35,831 bases of DNA, taken from IMG/VR virus record IMGVR_UViG_3300050015_000093, positions 1-35,831 of that record. One strand, given 5' to 3'. Numbering within the stretch: the first letter of the stretch is position 1; every line of letters begins with the position of its first letter. This document shows, one piece after another, positions 27,351 through 35,228 of this stretch. The notes below the pieces were generated by a model that had not been told where the DNA came from, did not search any database, and was given only the letters and a program-made list of their open reading frames with translations. Position numbers and translations under genes: made by a program. The DNA is from a virus.

Positions 27351-27659
27351 ATGATTGATAAAGTAAAAATTGATACAGTTATCTATGATGTGGTTGTTAC
27401 TGACAAAACTATTGTTGTCAAAGGTAGAGAATGTAAAGGTTCTGTTGACTACGATAAAAACCTTATCGAGATAGCTGATTTTCTAGGAAAAGAACAGTCG
27501 AAAGTGACATTAATGCACGAAATAGTACATGGTATGGCTTATGAAAGAGGTATTCAGTTCGGAGATACTGGCGAAGAAACCATTGTCGAAGAATTAGGAA
27601 AAGCAATAATACAGGTGGTTCGAGACAATAAAGAACTGGTTGAATATATAGGTAATTAG
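27351..27659 (+). CDS. HExxH metalloprotein, ImmA/IrrE-like
   Basis: 102 codons. LMHEIVHGM (about 54-62) is a zinc-peptidase HExxH motif; a later acidic region (ETIVEELGKAI) could provide the third ligand. The short beta-rich N-terminus and the motif fit minimal ImmA/IrrE-type peptidases that cleave regulators. Located unusually between virion genes; the site upstream is weak, so expression may depend on coupling. Confidence 0.55.
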   Translation: MIDKVKIDTVIYDVVVTDKTIVVKGRECKGSVDYDKNLIEIADFLGKEQSKVTLMHEIVHGMAYERGIQFGDTGEETIVEELGKAIIQVVRDNKELVEYIGN

Positions 27660-27683
27660 GCGGCGTTAATTCGTCGCCTTTTA
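27658..27683 (+). terminator. Rho-independent terminator
   Basis: AGGCGGCG (27658-27665) pairs with CGTCGCCT (27672-27679, one G-T), followed by TTTT. It divides the portal region from the scaffold/capsid transcription unit. Confidence 0.65.
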
Positions 27684-27759
27684 TAATTGCCGCCAAGTCA
27701 CACGACAGCGGCACAAAAAACAAGGCCAAGTCGAAAGACAGCCTATAGGAGTGTATTAA

Positions 27760-28800
27760 ATGTCAGAAGAAATTATCCAAACTACTACACCTGTTGAGTC
27801 AAGTGTTACGGCACAACCAACAAACGTAGTAACCGAAACCCCCAAGACCGACTTTAACACCCTATCCACAAAAGATCAGGGCGATATATTTGAAAAGGCT
27901 TTCATCAAGAAAGAACCTGTTGCCGAGAAGAAAGAACCTGTTGTCACTACTCCACCTACTGTAGAAAAGGAACCCACTGCCACTGAGGCGACACCTGCGC
28001 CGGTAGTTGAAAAGGAAGTGCCTTATACACCGGAAGAGATTGCGACTACAGGACTTGACAAGTTAGACCCTGCAAGGCTACCGGAAGCGTTGAAGCCTTA
28101 CTATAAGTCGATGCTGGCTGACTATACTAAAAAGACAATGGCAGTAGCCGAACAGAAGCGACAAGTAGAACAACCTGCACCTGTCCAGCAACAACCTAAG
28201 ACCATGGACAGGTTGCGCCAAGAGCGTATGCAGGATGTTTCGGCTGTAGAACAGATCATTAACGAGGGCAACACCGGCGAGAAGGTAGATTTCAATGAAT
28301 GGGACGCTGACCATCAATATGTAATGAAACGTGTCTCTGACTACCGCGTCTACAACGAGAATCAACAGAACAGCGTCAAGGCGACAAACGAACGCGTAAT
28401 TCAGCGCGAAATGTCTATTCCCGAATATCCCAATATAATGGAACAGGCAAAAAAAGAACTTGTGTCATTGGCTGGCAGTAGCTTAGATGGTCTGAATATG
28501 GCTAACAGAATTATGGAAGCCGACAACCGACTAGGTAGACGACAAGCAAGCCAAGAGGATATTGAGTTGTTGCAGACCTTTTGGGACAATTCAAAAACTA
28601 AATATAAGGCAAGCAAAATACCTAAACCTGCTACTCCTGTTACACCGGCAAAACCCGTTGTAGCAAGCGAGTCAACAGGTTCTTCTATTCCAACGGAAAG
28701 CAAGACTAAGCGTTTTAACCCCAAAGACGCAGCGAAACTTGACTCAAAAGGTCTGGCAGACTTGATGGGAATTTTCGCAACAGGGGGTAATAAAAAATAA
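27760..28800 (+). CDS. Scaffolding protein
   Basis: 346 codons. The N-terminal third is a Glu/Lys/Pro-rich disordered segment (repeated KKEPV and EKEP), followed by coiled-coil helices (KKTMAVAEQKRQVEQ, then MDRLRQERMQDV) and a small basic C-terminal domain ending FATGGNKK. This composition, and the position directly before the capsid gene, are typical of podovirus scaffolding proteins, which drive prohead assembly and are later removed. Confidence 0.65.
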   Translation: MSEEIIQTTTPVESSVTAQPTNVVTETPKTDFNTLSTKDQGDIFEKAFIKKEPVAEKKEPVVTTPPTVEKEPTATEATPAPVVEKEVPYTPEEIATTGLDKLDPARLPEALKPYYKSMLADYTKKTMAVAEQKRQVEQPAPVQQQPKTMDRLRQERMQDVSAVEQIINEGNTGEKVDFNEWDADHQYVMKRVSDYRVYNENQQNSVKATNERVIQREMSIPEYPNIMEQAKKELVSLAGSSLDGLNMANRIMEADNRLGRRQASQEDIELLQTFWDNSKTKYKASKIPKPATPVTPAKPVVASESTGSSIPTESKTKRFNPKDAAKLDSKGLADLMGIFATGGNKK

Positions 28801-28817
28801 AGTGAGGTACACATATA

Positions 28818-28964
28818 ATGGCTGGAGAAAAGAACGCATTTAGTTTTTCTAGTGAGGCAGTTAACCCCGAGGATTTACACGCCGTAGCAATGATTATTAC
28901 CCCGGAAGCTACGCCGGTATATACGGCTTTTGGCGATGGTTGGGATGTCACCAACGCCTTCCAT
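28818..28964 (+). CDS. Major capsid protein, exon 1
   Basis: 49 codons of the capsid gene from ATG 28818 (GTGAGGT upstream), ending ...TNAFH at CAT 28962-28964 before the group I intron. The next three bases are TAA, so without splicing only a 49-residue N-terminus would be made. Spliced to 29879 the frame continues as ...NAFHEWEIDALAA, matching the SU10/DUF5309-type capsid start (ATPVYTAFGDGW). Total spliced length is 310 residues. Confidence 0.8.
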
Positions 28965-29878
28965 TAATACATTGGTGGAAGTAAAATGAGGCCATATGCT
29001 GGAATAGCTTAAAGCCTTTCTTACCATAGTGTGAAAATAGAAAGGATGTGCAGAAATGCTAAGTAGCCAATCAGCAGGAAAGAGTTATGCGTATATTTTG
29101 GGAGTTTATTTAGGTGACGGTTGCGTAACAAAATACGGTGGAAGCAATACTCTAACGTTTAAGGTTAATACAATAGATACGGACTTTGCCGACAAAATAT
29201 CTAAGGAACTTTCTTCCTTGTCAAGTATAAAAATTCATCATAGTCAACAAACAGACAAAAGATGGAGTAAAGACTCTATCCTTTATCAAGTAAATTGTCC
29301 CGACAAAGATTTGTGTCTTCGACTTCGCGAGGATACGAACAATAAGAGTATAATTCCTCAATACGTTTTGAAGTGGGACAAAGAATTGGTAAAAGAATTT
29401 GTAGTTGGTCTGATGGATAGCGAAGGATATGTAAAGGGAAGAAAGACAATTAACGTCGAAAACGGTAGTACACAGTTAACAAACAGAATGTTTAGCATGG
29501 GGTTTTGTTCATGCGATACATGGTTTTACGATTTTATGCAAATTGTTAACTCGTTGGGACTCAGAACCGGCAAAGTAACCATAGATAAACCTTATAAGGA
29601 AGGGTACAAAACTCCACGGTGTTTTTCTATTAAACTACAATCGTGGGTAGATTCGGGGATGCGTTTCAATATTGCACGGAAGAATGATCGTGTTGATAAA
29701 TGGAATAGTAGTCCTGCTTATGCCCATAGAATTACAAATCCCAAACGCGCATAGGCTATCCTCAACGACTACGCGCCTTAAACGAGCAATCGTTATGATA
29801 TAGTCTGTTCTGCGTCCGAAAGGCGCAGAGGTTAGCAGAAATGACTAACCCTCTCAAATGCGTGAGAGTAACAAAAAG
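28965..29878 (+). mobile_element. Group I self-splicing intron (914 nt) in the capsid gene
   Basis: The 5' site follows CTTCCAT (28958-28964), which pairs with GTGGAAG (28975-28981) to form P1 with the required U-G at the splice site. P7 is GACTA (29767-29771) with TAGTC (29801-29805); P8 AACGA/TCGTT (29781-29794); P9 stems CTGCG/CGCAG (29810-29828), GGTTAG/CTAACC and CTCTCA/TGAGAG. The terminal G is 29878. Core sequence GATATAGTCT (29797-29806) is the S element. CATT (28970-28973) can pair with exon 2 AATG (29880-29883) as P10. Splicing restores the frame; a LAGLIDADG gene fills the middle. Confidence 0.85.
29056..29754 (+). CDS. LAGLIDADG homing endonuclease within the intron
   Basis: 232 codons, AAAGGATG before ATG. 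Two LAGLIDADG motifs: YILGVYLGDG (about 13-22) and FVVGLMDSEG (about 115-124), so one chain provides both active-site helices. The rest alternates strands and helices as in the family. It would cut an intron-less capsid gene and let the intron copy itself in. Complete and uninterrupted, so probably active. Confidence 0.85.
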   Translation: MLSSQSAGKSYAYILGVYLGDGCVTKYGGSNTLTFKVNTIDTDFADKISKELSSLSSIKIHHSQQTDKRWSKDSILYQVNCPDKDLCLRLREDTNNKSIIPQYVLKWDKELVKEFVVGLMDSEGYVKGRKTINVENGSTQLTNRMFSMGFCSCDTWFYDFMQIVNSLGLRTGKVTIDKPYKEGYKTPRCFSIKLQSWVDSGMRFNIARKNDRVDKWNSSPAYAHRITNPKRA

Positions 29879-30664
29879 GAATGGGAAATTGATGCATTAG
29901 CGGCACCTGCCGACAATGCCGTACAAGAAGGTGGATCGGTAACCGTTAACGACCACGACCTGCCTATTCGTCTCGGAAATCGTACCCAGATTATGGACAA
30001 GGGATACTACATCACCACTACTCAGGAAGCGATTGCCAAAAAGACCGGTACTCGCACTACCATCGGACAACGTATGTTACAGGCTGTCAAGGAATTAAAA
30101 CGTGATGCAAACAAGGCAATTATTGAAAACACAACCGTTGTCGCACATGCGGCGGCTACTCCTGGTAAATTCGGTGGTCTTCCGTATTGGATGGATCATA
30201 CCAACGGAACGTTCGGAACCTATGTAAACTATATTGACGCTTCCAGTACTTCCTTGACCGAGCAGAATATCATTGATGCCCTTCAGAAGATTTGGACTTG
30301 CATGGATACCGGCAATCTTGTTGGCTTTGTAAGTGGTAATAACAAAAAGAAAATTGACAATTTTACCGGCGGTTCTATCCGCAACAAAACTGCTGGCGAC
30401 ACCAAGACCGGTAGTGTAACCGATATTTACGAGACTTCGTTTGGTGATGTTACCTTCACCAAAGATCGTCAAATGGGCGATGCCAATATTTATATTATCG
30501 ACCCCGAATATTGGAAGAAAGGCTTCCTGCAACCGATGGAAAACTTGAATGTGACCGACAGTAACAACTTCACTAAGCACCGTGTTGAGAAGGTAGTTAC
30601 CGTCGAGGCCACGGTTGAATGCCGTCACCCCTCTGCCGGAGCTCGTATTTTAGGACTAGTCTAA
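29879..30664 (+). CDS. Major capsid protein, exon 2
   Basis: 262 codons including stop, in frame after splicing to 28964. EWEIDALAAPADNAVQEGG, DLPIRLGNRTQIMDKGYYITTTQEAIAKKTG and KELKRDANKAIIEN follow the SU10-type HK97-fold capsid pattern (DUF5309). An ATG at 29858 opens an ORF across the splice site, but its first codons are intron sequence. It forms the icosahedral shell. Confidence 0.85.
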   Translation, partial: EWEIDALAAPADNAVQEGGSVTVNDHDLPIRLGNRTQIMDKGYYITTTQEAIAKKTGTRTTIGQRMLQAVKELKRDANKAIIENTTVVAHAAATPGKFGGLPYWMDHTNGTFGTYVNYIDASSTSLTEQNIIDALQKIWTCMDTGNLVGFVSGNNKKKIDNFTGGSIRNKTAGDTKTGSVTDIYETSFGDVTFTKDRQMGDANIYIIDPEYWKKGFLQPMENLNVTDSNNFTKHRVEKVVTVEATVECRHPSAGARILGLV

Positions 30665-30669
30665 TCTAA

Positions 30670-30697
30670 GGGAGGGGCAAAACCCTCCTTTCTATTT
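30670..30697 (+). terminator. Terminator after the capsid gene
   Basis: GGAGGG (30671-30676) pairs with CCCTCC (30683-30688), followed by TTTCTATTTT. Confidence 0.65.
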
Positions 30698-30707
30698 TGG
30701 AGGAACC

Positions 30708-31007
30708 ATGCAAACAGTAGATTGGATTGAAACCCTTCCTGACGGTAAAATCCGTTATTGCAGGGAAATTGACCTAACCCCCTATATAATCGCCAACCAA
30801 AAGAGAAGGGAAGAAATAGGTAAAGGGTTTAGTGACGGAAGAGAAATGCGCACTGCCTATTCCGTTCCTGATCTATTTAGGACAAAGGAAATTGACCCTT
30901 TTGTCTATTATGGATTTTTTGCACCGGTCAAAGACAAGTTGTCCAAGAAAATTGCTCTGTCCAGATACCCATGGTTTAAAATCTGTGATGGCGGAGTCAG
31001 GGCTTGA
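30708..31007 (+). CDS. Hypothetical head-region protein
   Basis: 99 codons, TTGGAGGAACC before ATG. Charged, with DLFRTKEIDPFVYYGFFAP and a C-terminal KIALSRYPWF. Position between capsid and decoration suggests a head accessory. No family recognised. Confidence 0.5.
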   Translation: MQTVDWIETLPDGKIRYCREIDLTPYIIANQKRREEIGKGFSDGREMRTAYSVPDLFRTKEIDPFVYYGFFAPVKDKLSKKIALSRYPWFKICDGGVRA

Positions 31008-31031
31008 CCCTGTAGAAAAAGGAGGAATATC

Positions 31032-31460
31032 ATGTTTAAGTTTTTCGACGGAACTCGAAGAAAAAATGCCAAATCGGTAGATATTGAGCAAATGGCCAAG
31101 GCAATTCAAGGTGATATTGCTATGGCCAAGACCGCAGACGAAACTAGCGCTCACCTGGCTGTTGCCGCTGCATGGACACGCGACATTCAATTTAGACTTG
31201 TTGACGCGGCAGGAAATACCCACGAGTGGTACAACGCCACGGGGTATACGCTGACCGTTACTCCCTATGCCGGGACGATTACATTAACTCCTGCCGCTGG
31301 CGCAAACGGCGTATTTGTCAACGGTGTGTGCAAGGTTCACCTGGCGGGTAATTCTGCTTCTAGCGTGGCCGGGGCGAATACTGTTGTTATCACGGCTAAG
31401 GCAGTTAGCGGCATTACACCGTCCGGTGCCAATCTGACCTATACTTTGACGTTTAGTTAA
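31032..31460 (+). CDS. Capsid decoration protein candidate (Ig-like)
   Basis: 142 codons, AAAAGGAGGAATATC before ATG. The C-terminal two thirds (about 50-142) are beta-rich with Ala/Gly/Thr repeats (TLTVTPYAGTITLTPAAGANGVFV, then AVSGITPSGANLTYTLTFS), an Ig-like pattern often used for capsid decoration. N-terminal helix (DIEQMAKAIQGDIAMAKT) may anchor it. Position after the capsid fits. Confidence 0.5.
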   Translation: MFKFFDGTRRKNAKSVDIEQMAKAIQGDIAMAKTADETSAHLAVAAAWTRDIQFRLVDAAGNTHEWYNATGYTLTVTPYAGTITLTPAAGANGVFVNGVCKVHLAGNSASSVAGANTVVITAKAVSGITPSGANLTYTLTFS

Positions 31461-31489
31461 GGAGGGGCTTCGGCCTCTTCTTCTTTATT
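31461..31489 (+). terminator. Terminator with UUCG tetraloop
   Basis: GAGGGGC (31462-31468), loop TTCG, GCCTCTT (31473-31479, with G-U pairs), followed by CTTCTTTATT. Confidence 0.65.
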
Positions 31490-31502
31490 ATGGAGGTGAA
31501 CC

Positions 31503-32072
31503 ATGTTACTTCAAGATCAAATACTTGATATTCAATACTCTGTCGGTGATATTGAGGGGAATGTATATTCTCCTTATCAGATTATGAATGCCCTAAACAC
31601 GGTTATTCGCCAAGTAAACGCCGCTTTATCGAATGTGACTAGCGACTTGACCAAGACCAGAATACCCCTAACTCTTATTAGTGGCGCGGTGGACTTACCA
31701 CTTGATTTTGTCAAGGAAACAAGGGTAACTGACCCGGTCAGTAATTATGACTTACTGCCAAGGACAACAGAACTAAGTACTGATACCCATACCTATGAAA
31801 TATTGAACAATCAACTTATCGCCAACCTGCCAACGGTAGTTTTGACATACAAGAAATTCTTTAATGAAATGGAATTGACCATGTTAACGTCTGTGATGCC
31901 CTTTCCTGACTTTTTTAAGGATGTGGTAACATTATATACCAAAGTCACACTTCAAGGTGCTGTAGGGCAAGGTGACGCGTCTGTGTTGCCTCCTATTGAG
32001 CAAAAGGTCATGCAGTTAGTCGCTGGCAGGGGTAAAGGTAGATTATATACCAAAATGCCATTTAGAGTATAG
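31503..32072 (+). CDS. Head-tail adaptor-like protein
   Basis: 189 codons, ATTATGGAGGTGAACC before ATG. N-terminal helical region (DIEGNVYSPYQIMNALNTVIRQVN), a middle beta segment (VDLPLDFVKETRVTDPVSNYDLLPR) and a C-terminal helix (DFFKDVVTLYTKVTLQGAVGQGD) resemble P22-type adaptor (gp4-like) proteins that bind the portal. It resembles the protein at 33307 in layout, which may be a paralogue. Confidence 0.55.
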   Translation: MLLQDQILDIQYSVGDIEGNVYSPYQIMNALNTVIRQVNAALSNVTSDLTKTRIPLTLISGAVDLPLDFVKETRVTDPVSNYDLLPRTTELSTDTHTYEILNNQLIANLPTVVLTYKKFFNEMELTMLTSVMPFPDFFKDVVTLYTKVTLQGAVGQGDASVLPPIEQKVMQLVAGRGKGRLYTKMPFRV

Positions 32073-32082
32073 GAGGGATACC

Positions 32083-32337
32083 ATGACACCTATTGTAAAC
32101 GTGATTAAACTGATAGATTATATTTCCGCTTCTGCCAACACGACAAAAACATATTCATCTAAAAATGTGTACGGCTTGAAGATAAAGAATGATGGCGCAA
32201 GTTCAATTACCGTTACTGTTAACGGTTTAGTTATGACCATCTTGACGACAGAAACCTTTGAAGAAGCAGTCCAACCGACTGATACCTTTACCATTACTGG
32301 TTCTATAGCATTCCGATGCTGGGTTCGCGGTGTATAG
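32083..32337 (+). CDS. Small beta-rich virion protein
   Basis: 84 codons, AGGAGGGATACC before ATG. Beta pattern (VYGLKIKNDGASSITVTVNG, then EAVQPTDTFTITGSIAFRCW). Likely a small tail or head completion protein. No family recognised. Confidence 0.5.
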   Translation: MTPIVNVIKLIDYISASANTTKTYSSKNVYGLKIKNDGASSITVTVNGLVMTILTTETFEEAVQPTDTFTITGSIAFRCWVRGV

Positions 32338-32351
32338 GGGGGGCGATTAAT

Positions 32352-32380
32352 GTGACAAATGTTGTAATTTATGGTATAAT
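32352..32380 (+). promoter_or_regulatory. Promoter upstream of the HNH gene
   Basis: GTGACA (32352-32357), exactly 17 bases, TATAAT (32375-32380), with extended TGG at 32372. The block TGGTATAATxTATATAACA is nearly identical to 2661, the promoter of the candidate ncRNA. Confidence 0.65.
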
Positions 32381-32386
32381 GTATAT

Positions 32387-32483
32387 AACAGGATAGGTTA
32401 TGCAGACCGACAAGCACGGCGACTTCAACCGTGTTTCCTGTTTAAATTTATTTGAAGAATAACACCTTGAAGGGGTGTATTAA
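32387..32483 (+). promoter_or_regulatory. Structured leader or short RNA before the HNH gene
   Basis: ACAGG (32388-32392) pairs with CCTGT (32437-32441) around GCACGG/CCGTGT (32414-32419/32429-32434); the T-rich TTTAAATTTATTTG follows, so a short RNA could end here. Next is ACACC/GGTGT (about 32462-32477), which includes part of the AAGGGGTG site of the HNH gene and could lower its translation. A 20-codon ORF at 32400-32462 lies in the same sequence; its site is poor. Confidence 0.4.
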
Positions 32484-33266
32484 TTGAAGACTATTGAACA
32501 TGTTTTTATTAATGGTGTAGAGCATAAAATATGTGGAAAATGCAAAAGAGTTTTGCCGCTACAATTTTACACAGCAAACAAACAAACTAAAGACGGATTG
32601 TATGGTTATTGTTACGATTGTAAAAACGTGCAATGCAGAAAAGATTATGTAATCCATAAAGAAAACAAGATCAAATACACACAGGAATACAGGATTAAAA
32701 ACCATGAAGAATTCACTAAACGCAATAGAGAAAGTGCTATAAAATATTATTGGAAACATAGAGAAGTCATAATCGAAAAACATAAAAAATATAATCATGA
32801 AAATATAGAAAATATCCGTAAAAAATATCACAAAAAGCATCCCACATCTATCGCGAAAATCACAGGAAGAAAGTCTAAGATGAACCCAGAACAATACGAA
32901 AAATTAAGACAAAGGGAAATAATCAAAGAACATAGAAGAAGGGCGTTAAAATATAATGCTTTAACAACTCTTACATTTGAACAATTTAATAAATGTCTGG
33001 AATTTTTTGATTATAAAGATGCTTATACCGGACTTGAAATGGATATAGTTAGCCATGACCACGTAATACCACTTTCTGAAAGCGGAGGGTTCACGAGACA
33101 AAATATCATCCCGTGTGAAAAAGCTATAAATTCAAGTAAGAGTAACAAAAACATGGAAGAATGGTATAGGGAACAGTCTTTCTTTTCTGAAAAGCGACTT
33201 AAAAAGATTAAACAATGGATGGGACAAAAAAATAATAGCAATATCCTACAGATAGCATTTTTCTGA
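32484..33266 (+). CDS. HNH homing endonuclease with N-terminal zinc finger
   Basis: 260 codons, TTG start after AAGGGGTG. N-terminal zinc finger CGKC...CYDC (about 17-46), a long basic helical linker (many Lys/Glu), then the HNH core SHDHVIPLSESGGFTRQNIIPC, KAINSSKSNKN near the C-terminus. It has its own promoter and sits between small virion genes, as a free-standing homing element would. Confidence 0.75.
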   Translation: MKTIEHVFINGVEHKICGKCKRVLPLQFYTANKQTKDGLYGYCYDCKNVQCRKDYVIHKENKIKYTQEYRIKNHEEFTKRNRESAIKYYWKHREVIIEKHKKYNHENIENIRKKYHKKHPTSIAKITGRKSKMNPEQYEKLRQREIIKEHRRRALKYNALTTLTFEQFNKCLEFFDYKDAYTGLEMDIVSHDHVIPLSESGGFTRQNIIPCEKAINSSKSNKNMEEWYREQSFFSEKRLKKIKQWMGQKNNSNILQIAFF

Positions 33267-33306
33267 TGCTATCTTTTTATGTGTTTGAAAGGAAGTGAAA
33301 AAACGT

Positions 33307-33774
33307 ATGCTTGTGAGTGACATTATCAACCTAGTTGCTAAACGAATGGACTTAGATGTAGACGACTACGACACGCAAGTTATGATCCTGCATATCAATT
33401 CCGGCATTGCCAGAATAAATAACGGTCTAATCAAAACACTGGACTCGTTGGCAATAAAAACCTTGTCTGTAACCGGAACAACAAATAAGCCAAGTGATTT
33501 TTTTGAATTGTTGCCGGGCTATCCCGTAAAACCAACAGACACAACGCTCGAACCTTCTCTTGGTGCGCCAACAACAGTACTCGTTAAATACTTTACTACT
33601 AAGGCACCTTTAACAACGGTTGCCGACACTATCCCTATTCCTGACTACTGTATTGGTGAACTAGTCGATTATGTCTGTATCCACTTACAAAATGACCTTG
33701 AAGCTAATATTACGCAGGATGCCGCACTTGCCACTTCTGATGAAGCCCTATTGTTTGCCGCCAAAGGAGGTTAA
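33307..33774 (+). CDS. Head-tail connector-like protein
   Basis: 155 codons from ATG 33307 with AAAGGAAG upstream; GTG 33295 is an alternative. SDIINLVAKRMDLDVDDYDTQVMILHINSGIARIN gives the N-terminal helices, and TVLVKYFTTKAPLTTVADTIPIPDYCIGELVDYVCIH the core, like the adaptor at 31503. Likely fits between portal and tail. Confidence 0.5.
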   Translation: MLVSDIINLVAKRMDLDVDDYDTQVMILHINSGIARINNGLIKTLDSLAIKTLSVTGTTNKPSDFFELLPGYPVKPTDTTLEPSLGAPTTVLVKYFTTKAPLTTVADTIPIPDYCIGELVDYVCIHLQNDLEANITQDAALATSDEALLFAAKGG

Positions 33775-33777
33775 CTT

Positions 33778-35217
33778 ATGCCTGTTCAATCTACAAAGCA
33801 TCCCACACAGTTTACCATCGGCATGGGCAATATCATGGGTGGCCTATGCCTTATCGCCAATCCCGAGAGTATCCCTGATGGCACAGTGGCGCAAGCGGAT
33901 AACTGGGAGTATGGAACCCTTCTCAATCAGCCACAGGTATGCCCGGGCGTAGTAGTTCAATACGATATGACCACCGATGCAGACACACTTTTCTACGACG
34001 AAGTACACGACATTTGGTACTGCTCAACAGGCACAAGCCTATATAAGACCAACCTAACTACCAAAACCCTGTTAGGAACGCTCACAGGGGCATACAAGCC
34101 GATTTATGCTTTATATGACACTGTTGTCCTAGTAGCAAGTGGAGGGCAGATACAGAGCATTACAGGCGGTACAACGTTAGCAACTGTCGCAGGAAGTCCG
34201 TTGTCACATTGGGTAGCGCACAATAACGGCAGGGTAGAGGCAATCGATATTTTGTCTGACGTGAAAAACTATTCAGCCATAGGCGATTACAACGGCTGGA
34301 CTAACGTGCCGACCGACATTTCTTCTGCTCAATTCGTCGATGTTGGCTATAAAGATGCTTCAAATATTGCCTGCACAATCAAACTATCGACTGACAGTAT
34401 TGTTATCAAAACCAACGGTTCAGTATACCGCATAACCAATGAAAACGACTTTGCCAACATTGGATGTTACCCTGCCGCACAAAGAACGGGAGCATTTAAC
34501 CACTATTCCGGGTTGTCCTTGATGAACAAGGCTTTTTTTATTGGTCAAGAAGGTTTTAACAGTTTTTCTACTGTTACCGATTACGGTGGCGTAAAGGTGG
34601 ACGATCCAAGTCCCGGTTACATGATAAATGGCTGGTATGTCCAAAACGTGGACGTTAACGCCAGGGGTTGGCACATCCCTGGCCGCAAACAAATATGGTG
34701 CAAGACTTCCCTAATGAATGAGGTTCTGATTTACCATTATGGCATTAACGCATGGAGTAAGCGACAGTTTAAGTATCCTATTCGTGATGTATGTAGTAAA
34801 GGAATGGACGTTTATGTTGCGTATGGCACAAAGATTGCGAAGTTAGACGATAAGGTAGACACCGACGACGGAAGTCATTTTTCAGCCATATTGGCGAGCA
34901 AGCGATATTTGCCAAAGCACAAGAAATTTCTCATGAAATATATCAACTTTGTTACTTATGGATTTTTGGCAGGGAACTATATTTTGGCTGTTGGCGGCAA
35001 GGTTTTACCTGTTGCATTTACTTCAACCGGAGATATTGCCAATACGGATACCGACATTGCCAACACGGATACCGACACAGTAAACGCAAGTGATTATACT
35101 TCAAAAAAGAAGCGAACAAGAAAACGGGCAACAGCCGTTCAGATTGTTATAACCGTGCAAACAGGAAGGTTAGCAATCAGGGATATGTCAATAGATGTGG
35201 TAGAAATTGGTATGTAA
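33778..35217 (+). CDS. Tail hub/stabilisation protein, beta-propeller-like
   Basis: 479 codons, AAAGGAGGTTAACTT before ATG. Repeating Trp/Tyr-containing beta units (DIWYCSTGTSLYKTNLTTKTLLGTLTG, ALYDTVVLVASGGQIQSITGG, GRVEAIDILSDVKNYSAIGDYNGW) suggest a propeller, like P22-type tail accessory proteins (gp10 in P22). Near the C-terminus a 21-base tandem repeat (35032-35073) codes DIANTDT twice. It would complete the tail after the connector. Confidence 0.6.
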   Translation: MPVQSTKHPTQFTIGMGNIMGGLCLIANPESIPDGTVAQADNWEYGTLLNQPQVCPGVVVQYDMTTDADTLFYDEVHDIWYCSTGTSLYKTNLTTKTLLGTLTGAYKPIYALYDTVVLVASGGQIQSITGGTTLATVAGSPLSHWVAHNNGRVEAIDILSDVKNYSAIGDYNGWTNVPTDISSAQFVDVGYKDASNIACTIKLSTDSIVIKTNGSVYRITNENDFANIGCYPAAQRTGAFNHYSGLSLMNKAFFIGQEGFNSFSTVTDYGGVKVDDPSPGYMINGWYVQNVDVNARGWHIPGRKQIWCKTSLMNEVLIYHYGINAWSKRQFKYPIRDVCSKGMDVYVAYGTKIAKLDDKVDTDDGSHFSAILASKRYLPKHKKFLMKYINFVTYGFLAGNYILAVGGKVLPVAFTSTGDIANTDTDIANTDTDTVNASDYTSKKKRTRKRATAVQIVITVQTGRLAIRDMSIDVVEIGM

Positions 35218-35228
35218 GGAGGTTAATA

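Noticed and set aside
29858-29878. ATG 29858 as the capsid gene start
   Set aside because: The first seven codons lie in the intron; the true N-terminus is exon 1 at 28818.
30095-30628. 177-codon minus-strand ORF
   Set aside because: Antisense to capsid exon 2; no site upstream.
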